Below are positions 1 to 10,078 of a DNA stretch of 64,000 nucleotides, in pieces. A model generated the notes under the pieces. It was not told the DNA's origin. It was given only the letters and a program-made list of their open reading frames with translations, and did not search any database. The translations under genes were made by a program, and so were the position numbers. This DNA is from Dentipellis sp. KUC8613 (taxonomy: Eukaryota > Basidiomycota > Agaricomycetes > Russulales > Hericiaceae): positions 2,406,829 through 2,470,828 of the forward strand of contig NSJX01000001.1 in the NCBI GenBank assembly GCA_002286715.1, read 5' to 3'. Positions within the stretch are counted from its first letter, which is position 1; the number at the start of each line of letters is the position of its first letter.

Positions 1-1783
1 CGGACTTCTCGTCGGCGCGGTACTATGGAGTTTCGGATGTGATATCTGGGGTCGAAGGTATGCTATCTCTTAAGCACATCACATACGATGTCTAAGACCT
101 GACTGTACGCGTCAGATGGTCATTCAACCTTACTTTATTCCTAGCCAGCATATTCGGCATCGCAGCTGGCGGCGCACCCAATTTCGTCGGACTCGCGTGT
201 CTTGTAGCCATACTGAGCGTCGGCGTCGGAGGCAACATGCCTGTCGACTCGGCCGTATTTCTAGGTACGAGGTGCAACTTCACAATTACACCTGACATCG
301 AATGCTCATGTCACTTTAGATTTTGTACCTGGCTCGCACCAATACCTATTGACCATCCTCTCCATATGGTGGGCAATCGGCCAACTCCTCGGCTCACTGG
401 TTCGTTCGCCCATATGACGCATATACGCACCCTTCTAATCTAGTTTTCGTCAAATAGGTCGCCTGGCCATTAATCGCCAACTTCTCCTGCCCGCAGAACA
501 GCACAGCACCCTGCACGCGCGCCGACAACATGGGCTGGCGCTACCTGCTCTTCGCACTGGGCGGGCTGATGCTGCTGCTCTCCTTCGTCCGGATGTTCCT
601 GTTCCACCTCCACGAGTCCCCGCGCTTTCTCATCGGGCGCGGGCGCGACGCGGAGGCCGTCGCGGTCGTGCACGCCATCGCGCGCTACAACGGCGTCGAG
701 TCGTCGCTGAGCGTCGAGGACCTGCTGGCCGCGGGCAAGGGCGCGGAGACGACGCGCGGCGCGGAGAAGTGGAGGGTGTTGAGTGAGAGCTCGAGCTGGG
801 GCGCGAAGCATGTGCGAGCGCTGTTTGCGACGCCGAAGATGGCGTGGTCGTCGAGTTTGCTGATCGCGCTGTGGGGTGGGCAAATTTTCTCTTTGCTAGA
901 TGGTTGGTGATGCTAATGGAGGAACAGGGATTATTGGTCTTGCATCGACTTTGTATAACAGCTTTTTGCCATTCCTGTGAGTTTTTCTGATCTGTTGAAG
1001 AAGTGGCTCGCTTGCTCAACTGTATATACTATCCAGCCTCGCTAGCCGTGGTGCCAAATTCGACGACGCGACATACTACACAACATACCGCAACGTCAGT
1101 CTCAATCTCATCCCCACCTCTCGCGGTGAAACTAACACCTCCCACAGCAAGTAATCCTCTCCATTACCGGCATCCCCGGCGCCTTCCTCGCCGGGTGGGC
1201 CGTCGAGCTCCCATACATCGGGCGACGCGGCACACTGGCCATCTCCGCGGGCGAGTACCCCCTTTCCTGCCACGCGTGACATTACTCAACGACCCCCGCG
1301 CGAATCCAGGGCTCACGGGGGCGTTCTTGTTCGCGAGCACCACCGCGCGCAGTTCCGCTGCGCTGCTCGGGTGGAACTGCGGCTATGCGTTCTTCAGCAA
1401 CGTGCGTCCCCTCCCCATCCATCCATTCTTCTCTCCTCCTCTGCTTGCATTGTGTCTGGGTTGCTGACGCATGGTAGTAGATCATGTACGGTGTCCTATA
1501 CGCGATCTCGCCCGAACTGTTCCCCGCGAAAGACCGCGGGACGGGCAACGGGCTCGTCTCGACCGCGACGCGCGTCTTCGGTGTCGTCGTGCGTGCCCCT
1601 CCTCTCCTCCTCCATCTCCTGCACACTCTGACTTACCGACGAACGCGGCAGGCCCCCGTGATCGCGCTCTACGCGAACCTCGAGACCGCCGTGCCCGTGT
1701 ACATCGCCGGCGCGCTCATCATCGGCGCCGGTGCGCTCGCGCTGCTGCTCCCGTTCGAGCCGCGCGGGAAGGCGTCCATCTGA
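1..1783 (+). CDS. MFS transporter (sugar/other-transporter type), 5'-truncated by the window edge
   Basis: This is a major facilitator superfamily membrane transporter; its substrate cannot be read from the sequence. The window opens inside the gene and at least ten exons can be followed. Early exons encode FGCDIWGRRWSFNLTLF, the conserved loop after helix 2, then GVGGNMPVDSAVFLDFVPGS, a motif typical of the SV2/niacin-transporter-like branch. An exon at 470-870 carries the central cytoplasmic loop (FHLHESPRFLIGRGRDAEAV). Later exons encode the second six-helix half, including AISPELFPAKDRGTGNGL, and the protein ends LPFEPRGKASI. All splice joints keep frame with GT-AG introns except one at 1251-1309, which fits only a GC donor (GCGAGT). 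The initiator and first helix lie outside the window. It is transcribed in the same direction as the next three genes, with nothing to show they are co-regulated. Confidence 0.92.
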
Positions 1784-2340
1784 CGACTCTCAATATGACT
1801 GCACGATGCACGCTATTATGCTAAACATGAATTAGAAAGGTAAATGTGCTTGTGTTTTGTGATGATTTTTTGGATGTGGTGTTTCGGTAATGATCTGCTT
1901 GTGGACGCCGGATGGACGGTGAGCGCTCTGTGTTTGAGCGGACTCATCTTCGTAGTGTACGCTGCGCGGACCCGAAATGCGTGGATTGTTGATATAGAAA
2001 TTTAATGTACGAACTTGCTTGCTCGCTTGAGTGTGGTGGTGGTTTGAACAAGCGTGGTAGGCGTTGCTCAGCTGTAAGTAAGTATCTAGTCGGAGTGCTA
2101 TAAAGGGCGACGTACTACTTACTTCCTCAAAAGGTCCGTGGACCGAAGTACGCAGACCACACAGTGGCGTGCGAAACGCGCTGGTCCGTGGGGTCGATAT
2201 GCCGCCGCCCCGGCGCTCTGGCCATCGAGCTGGTTGCTTCCGCCCTCAAGTTGTTCGACAATTCAATCAAGTTGCGTTCCTTGCCTCTGCTCGACCAACA
2301 GAACACCTTTCAATCATTGTTTCATTGTTGCTCCTAAAGA
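1784..2340. other. intergenic region, no gene recognised
   Basis: AT-richer spacer between the transporter stop and the next gene model. Short open frames exist (for example from 2138) but show no family resemblance. The first exon and promoter of the following small gene probably lie in its right-hand part; I could not place them. Confidence 0.5.
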
Positions 2341-2375
2341 CTCATCATTCTCACTCTTAGGCAATGCATCATTCA

Positions 2376-2409
<34 letters not shown>

Positions 2410-3037
2410 ATTGTCATTGTCACAGTGACCTTCACGGCCTCTAGCTCAAGTGAGTACGTTTGTCGATCAGCGCTCGGCGCTCATATCCAGGCTTGGCGGG
2501 CGTGCTCAAGACAGGTAAGGTATCTGAAGGTATTGAAAAATGCTTCGACAGGACTCGCTATCTTAGTTCTGAATGGTACCGGTGCTAATAGTCTGTTAAT
2601 AGGCGGTTCTTGTGGCAGCCTGGCGGCAATCCAGGGATCTGCAATCGCCGACGTATTGCTCCGGGGCGCAAACGCAACTAGAAATGCCGTATTAGGTGAG
2701 GCCCAAAGAGCTATACATCTTTATGAAGTCACCGTCAAGCTGAACGAAGGACAGGTATCTAGCCTCTTCGTGTGCCTGTCTGTGCTATGCAGGCGCAATT
2801 GTATTATTCACATATGTACCTGGCGCCTCGGATCTTCCAACAACGTTCGTCATTTTCAATGGCTAAGTCAGGCTAACCATGCTCATTGTAGACGTCTTCC
2901 ATGTCATGATCGCTCTCTTGACATGTCTGATGCAGAATGCGCGCGTTCTCCCGCGGTTCATTGCATTGAGTCCATTGAAAGTGTACCTCTTCTGCATCCG
3001 GAATAAGATATGGGAGGAAGCGCATAAAGCTCGCTGA
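2341..3037 (+). CDS. uncharacterised small protein with a poly-valine hydrophobic segment (5' end unresolved)
   Basis: I do not recognise the family. Five exons join in frame through four plausible introns: one ending at 2449, then 2491-2514, 2552-2754, 2793-2844 and 2892-3037. The coherent phases are the main evidence that the gene is real. The first visible exon translates a (GTCGTT)n microsatellite as an uninterrupted valine run followed by IVIVTVTFTASSS, which would make a membrane segment. Downstream come a Gly/Ala/Leu-rich stretch (LLIGGSCGSLAAIQGS), a hydrophobic helix (HVFHVMIALLTCLMQ) and a basic tail ending WEEAHKAR. No in-frame ATG exists before the poly-valine exon, so at least one upstream exon is missing from this model. 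It ends 48 bp before the first DUF6534 gene on the same strand. A decayed gene is an alternative reading. Confidence 0.45.
2377..2420 (+). repeat. (GTCGTT)n / (GTCATT)n hexanucleotide microsatellite
   Basis: About seven tandem hexamers, degenerating to GTCATT at the 3' end. In the frame of the surrounding gene model it reads as alternating GTC and GTT, all valine. Any gain or loss of units changes the length of the predicted membrane segment by two residues without shifting frame. Confidence 0.9.
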
Positions 3038-3085
3038 CGGCTGACAGCCAAATGCCACTACAGTACGATTCTTCTTCCGCATACG

Positions 3086-4847
3086 ATGGCCATACAAGAT
3101 ACGATGGGTGCGCTCCTTGCTGGGCTGATCCTGAACGCGATGTATGTCGGCCAGACTTGTTTTTGTGCCCATACTCATAGTTGTTCGTCAGACTTTATGG
3201 ACTGCTGTGTCTCCAATCGTACCAATTCTTCAACAACTTTGGAAAAGGGGACCGGCTCTACCTGCGCACGCTGGTAAGCTGCTTCTTATCTGCGATTATC
3301 GACACGTTTATCAATTGCCATCGACAAGGTCTCCTTTCTCTGGTATGTCTCGACCTTCATGCAACAGATCCTCGATATATTGGTGTGACTCGTCTCCTTG
3401 AAGGATACTTGACACTTTTCAACTAGTCTTGAATTGCCATGCCGTATTTCACTATCTTATTAGCAACTACGATCGACCTGACGCCCTACAAATCTCTATC
3501 TGGTATGCACAATCTCTTCGTAATCATGTATCCGTGCCAATTCAAAAATTTGACCAGGAGTATCAATGTAAGTCTTCTGACCTACCTTCCGGGTGCGTGC
3601 TGAGGCGCCGAATTCATATCGAATGGTACAGATAGAGACAGGCATTTCAGTGAGCTCGAGCAGTCGTTATTTCTACCGTTTGGTCTGACGTGATTTCAAT
3701 TTCAGACCACAATTATCTTCCTCGTCCGCGGGTTCTTCGCTGCTCGCGTTTGGCAGTGTAAGTGTATACAGTCAGTCTTCCGGCATTTCTCGTTATTGAT
3801 CGCATGTATGTGGTCAGTGAGCAACCGAAGCAAAGTATTAGCCTCTATCACAGTGATATTGTCGCTCGCGCAACTCGGTCTTGGCTATTGTGAGTCTGAA
3901 GTACTGCTTTCTGAACGCTCACTAGATAATCGGACATTATCTCTAGCTCTGACTGTTCTGTGGTGAGATATTGATCCGCTATCTATGGCTGCGCGATGTT
4001 GACCGCCTCACCAGCTTCGTAATCAAACGCTTCGACAAGCTCCCTGACTACGTGGCAAGGGGATTTCCTCCATCCTTCCACGATGACTCACTGAAAGTGA
4101 TGCAAACCCAGGTTCCTGTCAGCATCCAATCTGCCATCTCGGTCCTGACGGACATGACGATCTCAGCACCCCTGATATACTACCTGATGAAGAGTAAGAC
4201 GGGGCGCAAGCGGTGCGTATGGACCCCCACTGGACGAAGCCCTCGTTTGACCTATCCTCGAAATCAGGACAAATTCTGTGATCAATGTTTTGCTTATGTG
4301 GGCGGTCAACACGGCCCTCATTACGGGGTGCGTCTCGCCTCCTTGCTTGGGCACGGTGTGAGAAGACTAAGCTACGATCCCCTAGCATCAACGAGTTACT
4401 CCAGCTGATCACGGTGAGACTTCTCACGGAAAATATAACGGCTACACGGATTTCTAATGAGCATGTCCGAAAGTGGGTAACTATGTCTACTAACCTTGTG
4501 TTCATTATATTCCATCTCGTCACCGCGAAGTGTACGCCGTTCGTCTTCCAATCTCGCAGGACAGTTTCTGATGAAGACATCCAGTGTACACGAATTCCAT
4601 GCTAGCGATGTGCGTGGAACGCAACGGATCCAAATGTGTCACAGAATTCTGATCCGCCATGGCTCTTCCCCCTTATAGGTTGAACGGTCGCAGCAAAGTC
4701 CGGGAGGAACTCGGGCAGCCAGTTACCCACACCAGCGTGTTCGTTGCTGCGGAGAACAGGGACGTCGAACAGGATCCGTCACGTTCGCGGTTGACGAGGG
4801 AGTTCCTTACCACGGCGCAGGACGCGGTCTCTGTACATAGGGCCTGA
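3086..4847 (+). CDS. DUF6534-type integral membrane protein, copy 1 of a tandem pair (possibly defective)
   Basis: This basidiomycete family has about seven membrane helices and no assigned biochemical role. The model starts MAIQDTMGALLAGLILNA, followed by LYGLLCLQSYQFFNNFGKGD, TTIIFLVRGFFAARVWQ, SAISVLTDMTISAPLIYYL (the conserved DUF6534 core), and the diagnostic tail NSMLAMLNGRSKVREELG. It ends VSVHRA. It contains very short exons of 10 nt (3558-3567), 18 nt (3632-3649) and 16 nt (3947-3962), all matched in copy 2. One joint, between the exon ending near 3381 and the one starting near 3425, cannot be made in frame with a normal GT-AG intron while keeping the helix LNCHAVFHYLI. A donor at about 3384 joined to a later AG restores frame but deletes that helix. 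The gene may therefore be inactive or use an unusual splice. Confidence 0.8.
3558..3567 (+). other. 10-nt microexon in DUF6534 copy 1
   Basis: GAGTATCAAT lies between an acceptor (ACCAG) and a strong donor (GTAAGT). It completes the conserved Trp codon and encodes Ser-Ile-Asn. The equivalent exon in copy 2 (5527-5536) is also 10 nt with the same phase, so both copies support the call. Confidence 0.75.
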
Positions 4848-5059
4848 TCAAGCGGATCACTTTGATGTTGCACGTTGCGGCTCTAATCATCAGATCCACA
4901 GCTCCATGCCCACGTCAGAAACGCAAGTGAGAGAAGCTATGGGCATACCGCACATCTGCACGCACCGTTCGGAGCTTCTCAGGATGTAGCTGGACTGACT
5001 ATAATAGCTGTCGGTGGACTGAGCTGGATTGCTAGCAGGACTCCTCTTCTCGAAACGCA

Positions 5060-6889
5060 ATGACGCTGGAAAATACTATGGGAGCAATCCTTGTTGGGCT
5101 GGTACTCAACGCAACGTATGTCGATTTGCCTTTATACGGCTTGACTTATTCACATGGTTGTCTCCAGATTATATGGTATGGTTTGCGTCCAGACATACCA
5201 ATTCCTCGAGAACTTCGGTAAATCCGACCGGCTTTACCTGAGGCTGCTCGTAAGTCCTCATGCCGACTTGCTACGGCAAACGATAAAGGGACTTACATGC
5301 GTTGAATTTTCAAGGTCATGTTGTTGTGGTACGCCCTTATGTGAACTTACTCGTGATCGACTTCAACGCGCATCTACCAGGGCTCTCGATACTCTGCAGC
5401 TAGTGTTGACACTACATGCAGCCTTCTACTTTCTCATCTTCAATTTCGACCAGCCGAGCGCTCTGTCTTTTTCAGTTTGGTGAGCAGGGCATCAATGATT
5501 CATGAGGCTTGGCTAACTATTCGCAGGAGTCTAAACGTGAGCCTTGCACTATCATGCTGAATTCCTGAGAAAGTAACATTGGCACGCCGAACCCTAAAAC
5601 AGCTCGAAACCAGCGTATCCGTAAGCCACTCATCCTTAGTCCAAGCCTTCGCACTGACGCGTAGCTCAGACTACAATCACATTCATTGTCCGCTCGTACG
5701 TTCATGCTCAACTTCGAGTATCACCGTCGTCTTCTAATTATCTTCAAAGGTTTTTTGCTGCTCGAGTTTGGCAACGTAAGGAATTTTTGACACCGACGAT
5801 TTGCTTAATACTGAAGGGACTCCAGTCAGCGACAGAAACAAACCACTCTTTTTCGTGACTGTAAGTGTTCACAGTCAGTCAATGAAGTCGTTGATGATGC
5901 TCACGAAGCAAAAGTTCTTGCTTTCTTTTGCTCAATTTGGAATGGGCTTCTGTGAGTCGTCACCATGCTGTTTCCTCGCTCACGCGCTTAGTTGCGTTCC
6001 AATACAAGATCTTACTGTCTTATGGTAATGGATCTGGTTGACTATCTAACACTCGCCGTTGCATTGACATCATTCTACCGACATAGCTTCATCGAGAAGA
6101 ATTTCGACAAACTCCCATTATACATGGTAACGAACCTCCTTCTCCCGCTCGGCAACGTTACTGAGAAGCGAGCGAAATCAGGTCCCTGTCTGCGTCCAAT
6201 CAGTCATCTCCATCGGCACGGATATGATGATCTCTGCACCCTTGATATACTACTTGAGAAAGAGTATGACAGGCCGCAAACGGTACGTGTTACCACTTGG
6301 TATACTCATAGGCTCCTCTAATTTCACAATACCCAGGACGAACTCTGTGATCAACCTGTTGATCATCTGGTCAATCAACACGGCGCTCACTATAGGGTGC
6401 GATCCGAACGGCTTCCATTCAATCATAATGGACTTCATAGACAGTTCCGCAGCGTAAATGAAATCTTGCAGCTAATTATGGTGAGCATCATCGCAGCTTC
6501 TTCGACGCCGTTCCGGCTTGACCTTCTCACCTGTCGGATCCAGTGGATGATCATGCCCACCAATCTCATCTGGACCGTCTTCCACCTTCTGACCGCCAAA
6601 CGTGCGATTGCTCATCGTGTGATCGAGGTCGTATTATGCTAATCTTATCATGCAGTGTACACAAACTCGATGCTCGCAATGTACGTTCTTACCGATCAAG
6701 ACTCTGCCTCACTATTCCGACCTGATGAATTCTACTCTCTCTAGGCTGAATGGCCGCGGAAAAGTGAGAGAAGAGCTGAATCGGCCTATAACGCACACAA
6801 GCATATTTGCAGCTGCCGAGAACGGACGCTCCCCGTCGACAGGGATAGTCTTTCACATACCATCACAAGCTTCAGCGACAGCTGTATAA
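5060..6889 (+). CDS. DUF6534-type integral membrane protein, copy 2 of a tandem pair
   Basis: This is an apparently intact paralogue of the preceding gene. It starts MTLENTMGAILVGLVLNA and continues LYGMVCVQTYQFLENFGKSD, LLWALDTLQLVLTLHAAFYF, ITFIVRSFFAARVWQ, MMISAPLIYYLRKSMTGRKR, INLLIIWSINTALTIG and the family tail NSMLAMLNGRGKVREELN. It ends SQASATAV. Helix order and most intron positions match copy 1, including exons of 10 nt (5527-5536), 18 nt (5603-5620) and 16 nt (6009-6024). It has two introns that copy 1 lacks, one splitting IVR-SFFAARVWQ and one just after it. All joints keep frame. The N-terminal ATG at 5060 matches the copy-1 start. Transport, sensing and structural roles are all possible; function is unknown. 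Confidence 0.85.
5527..5536 (+). other. 10-nt microexon in DUF6534 copy 2
   Basis: GAGTCTAAAC sits between CGCAG and GTGAGC and encodes Ser-Leu-Asn after a split Trp codon. It is the counterpart of the microexon in copy 1. Confidence 0.75.
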
Positions 6890-7205
6890 GTGTCTATAGG
6901 CCACTAGTGCGTACCTCGGTAGAGCCAAACTGAGCTCCGTGATTCGTAGTCGCTTCAGTGTGCTAGGGGTAATAGGGGGAAGACTGTGTATTGTTTTGTA
7001 CTCTACATTAGTAGCCGTGCTGTATCGTCAACGATGGTATCCTATACATACGGCGACAAATCCTTGCTTATAATAATAAAGTCCGTGAGTATGTGGGTAT
7101 GCGATCATCAAAGCGAGTGAACATATGTAACGTGTCGACAAAAGGGCGCAGAGCTATGTATACGGAGCAGCAATCGGAAACAAATCCTGCAAAGAAGGGA
7201 GGAGA
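6890..7205. other. intergenic region between convergent genes
   Basis: AT-rich 3' flank shared by the DUF6534 copy 2 gene (+) and the aspartic protease (-). An AATAATAAAG stretch near 7073 resembles a poly(A) signal. No open frame of interest was seen. Confidence 0.5.
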
Positions 7206-9194
7206 CTAATCTTGATACTTGTTCAAGTCGACGAAGCTCTCGTTCGGAGCGACGGTCTCCCGAACAGGCGCATAGCTCGGATTGATGGTCCTGCGATCAC
7301 GTCTCCTGCAGAGCGTGAAGCCGAGAATGCACAGGGCGACCCCAACGATAATATTTCCAGCGAGGAGCCCAAGGACGGCCGGTCCGTACTTGTCGAGACG
7401 CTCCAGGAGCGGGGTAATGTCGTTTGATGAACCGGAGTCGGAGAGGGCACTGGCGAGCTTCCTGGTCGGCACGTCCTCGTCCTTGTTATAAGCCTTCGCG
7501 TTGGAAGTGCTGGCCGCGGAACGAGAAGTAGAGGCGGAGGTACCTGCAGGTCGAGGCGTGCTGGTGGAAGTCAGAGGACTGGCGGTGGCAGAGTCGTCCG
7601 AGTCTGAGCTGGATGCACCGGCATTGGACGCGTTCACGATCTGGTGGATCTCATCCAGAGTTGCCTCAGGTGCATGCCTCTTCAGCGTCTCCTGGCGGCT
7701 CTTGATGAAGTCGGGCCATGCGGTCTCGGCGTTCGTCAAAGGCAGCATGTGCACAAATGGATTGCTAATGTCCTCATCGGCGAGCGAGATATTCCCGTAG
7801 TTGAACCTGTTATCTCATGTCAGCAACGGAGTGTTGCGGGGAAAAGTGAACTAAGACTGACGAGGTGTAAGCGTTGCGGAGGAAGGCGTCTCCTAGAAGA
7901 AAGTCAAAGCGAGTGTCCCCGGAACTTGGGCTCCAATTGCTAACACATATTGTTACGTTCTTTCCGCTAGGCAGCTGGTTTTCGGTGAGCTGCGAGAGAT
8001 CCAACGGGTGAATGGGGAACTTCTGGCCACTGAACGTTTGGGTTACCGGTGTGAGCATGATCTCAGAGCCGCATGAAATCCGCGACTTACCCGAATGTAA
8101 GGGTCACATTGGACGAGGCGTTGCAAGGAATGACCCACTGGGCATCCGCGGGGCTGAAAACAGCACCAGGAATATTGTCATATATCAGCTTCGCCGCCTC
8201 GATGGAGATCTGGGCTGCCGATGATCCCGAATCAAGGAGGGTGACGACTTTTCCCTTCGGAATAGCCGAGTCGTTCAAAGTGGACGCCAGCGGCGCAGAG
8301 TGACCGTTGACGACGAATTCGTCGAGCAGAACGCCCCAGACGCTAGACGGCCCAGCGAAGGTGCGCTCCAGCTTGGGCGTCTTTGTGACGTTCTCGTACC
8401 CCTGCACCTCCTCTCCAATCGCGAACATTCCAGTGGCGGAACTCTCCAAGTCGTCTGCACGGCTGAACAAGAAGGACAATGTATTCGGCGTCGATGGGTC
8501 TTGCTCGAAAATGTTCCCGAGGGGAGCTTTACCGGAGACATCGCCGTGAGTCCTATTCGCGACAGCGGTGAGGATATTCGAGGAGAAGATAGTGTCGAAA
8601 CCAAGTCCAATGAGACCCTGCGCGCCGAACTTTGCATAGCTGTCCAGCGTCCCCTGGTCAACGATGCCGTTGAATATGAATGCTATAGACGTCACATGAG
8701 CGAGTGCTCGACGCTGAAACTACGGCGTGCATACCTTGCTTGGGGACCTTATGGGAAGCGAACTCCATCGGTGCGAAAGAGATGTTCCCCGCGGTGAACC
8801 CCAGCCCATACGTGATGTTGACAAAAATATCCGTGGTATTCAGATTCGATATGGGCTTCTCCGAAACGACCCAGAGATCCGACGACCCAGTGTCCATCTG
8901 CACCAGGAAATCTACAATCGATAGTCAATATATCTGCCTCAAGACGTTATACCATAAAACATACACACCTTCGCCCCCTAGCGTCACATTGCCCATATAC
9001 TATCAATTTCAGCTAAGCTGCGATGCGCAAAGCCACAAAGAAAAACTCACCAGCAAATCGCCTCCATCGAGGAGCGAAAATCTGGACGACCCCTTCTTCT
9101 CCGCCCGCCGCTGCACCACCGGAATCTGCAGCGCCGCAACACCCAAGATCCCACCCGCCGCCACCAGGCCAGCCGCAAACAGGGAGCCCTTCAT
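7206..9194 (-). CDS. pepsin-like aspartic protease (family A1) with a C-terminal membrane anchor
   Basis: Secreted-pathway aspartic endopeptidase. The start at 9194 gives an N-terminal hydrophobic signal (MKGSLFAAGLVAAGGILGV). A short presumed propeptide follows, then YMGNVTLGGEDFLVQMDTGS with the first catalytic Asp in DTGS. The flap-side region IVDQGTLDSYAKFGAQGLIG is typical of fungal A1 enzymes. The second catalytic Asp lies in KGKVVTLLDSGS, with Ser replacing the usual Thr, as tolerated in this family. After the protease lobes comes a Ser/Thr/Pro-rich linker, then one transmembrane helix (VLGLLAGNIIVGVALCILGF) and a short basic cytoplasmic tail ending FVDLNKYQD. The topology predicts an enzyme tethered to the plasma membrane or cell wall face, like yapsins but with a true helix in place of a GPI signal. 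At least five introns. Confidence 0.92.
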
Positions 9195-10064
9195 CAGCAA
9201 ATACGAGAAGCCTGCAATAACGATGGCTCGAGACTTGAACGACCCAGAAGGAGAAACGACAAGAAAAGGAAAAGAGAAAACAAAAAGACGTGCCGCACCT
9301 CTCTCCCACACGTACCCGTATTTAAGACGACTACCCGAATACCCTGAGCACGGCTAGTGCAACTGCAGCGAATCCGATGCACATACACAGCGCACGCACC
9401 CGGTCTACCCTGGGCACGCTGCGAACACGCCCGCCGCCTCCAGGCGGCGGTATCCCGAAGCGGCGCGGACGGCCACCCTTGGCGCGGCTCCGGCTCGGGG
9501 GGCGGTGCCGCCCGCGCCGTGCCCCATTGTCGCGAACTGCAGATCTGCGCAGCGATCCGGCCAGTTGTCACCTTGGGGTGCGATATCGACGCACCTGCTG
9601 GCCGGGTGGCCACTCGACCCTGGCGTTGCGGTGGAGGAGATTGATTAGATCCCCCCGGGGATTCTGAGTCCCGGGTGTGCTAGGCTCGGGTGCGCGGGAG
9701 GTGTTCAGGGTAGACGCGCATCGCCCGCCGCGCTCCTGCGACTTCCGAAAGCCGATATCCGGACATCCACATCTAGAACGGAAACCTCAAGCTGTAGGGG
9801 ATGGCAGGACGGACTACAAAAACTGGCATTGCGTTGTGCTACAACAAGCGTCACTACTCTTCCAGAAAAGGAGTACATACATACTTCGTTTCCGCGTTTT
9901 CCCGTGTATCGATCCACAATAATGTCCATGACACTCCCCCACCTTGCACCATCGCGTGTATGTTGTATGCTGTATGTTGTATGTTGTACGTCTACTCCAC
10001 CTTGCTAGACGGTCTAGTCGACCTTGGCATATGCGTCTAGTCGACTTTGCCTCGTCATACGCGT
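9195..10064. other. intergenic region with protease promoter and GC-rich block
   Basis: Upstream region of the protease (-) and downstream region of glycogen phosphorylase (-). A TTAAATA element on the minus strand near 9317-9323 lies about 125 bp before the protease start. The 9360-9660 block is very GC-rich. Near 9958-9990 there is a short TGTATGTTG-type repeat. No gene recognised. Confidence 0.5.
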
Positions 10065-10078
10065 CTAGTCGACCTTGA
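10012..10078. repeat. three degenerate copies of a TCTAGTCGACCTTG motif overlapping the phosphorylase stop codon
   Basis: TCTAGTCGAC(C/T)TTG occurs at about 10013, 10036 and 10064. The last copy contains the stop codon and final Lys-Val-Asp codons of glycogen phosphorylase on the minus strand. The two downstream copies therefore look like repeated fossils of the gene's own end. Confidence 0.7.

Noticed and set aside
2569..2599. Possible 27-nt intron (GTACCG to TTAATAG) in the poly-valine gene
   Set aside because: Too short to be likely, and frame is open without it.
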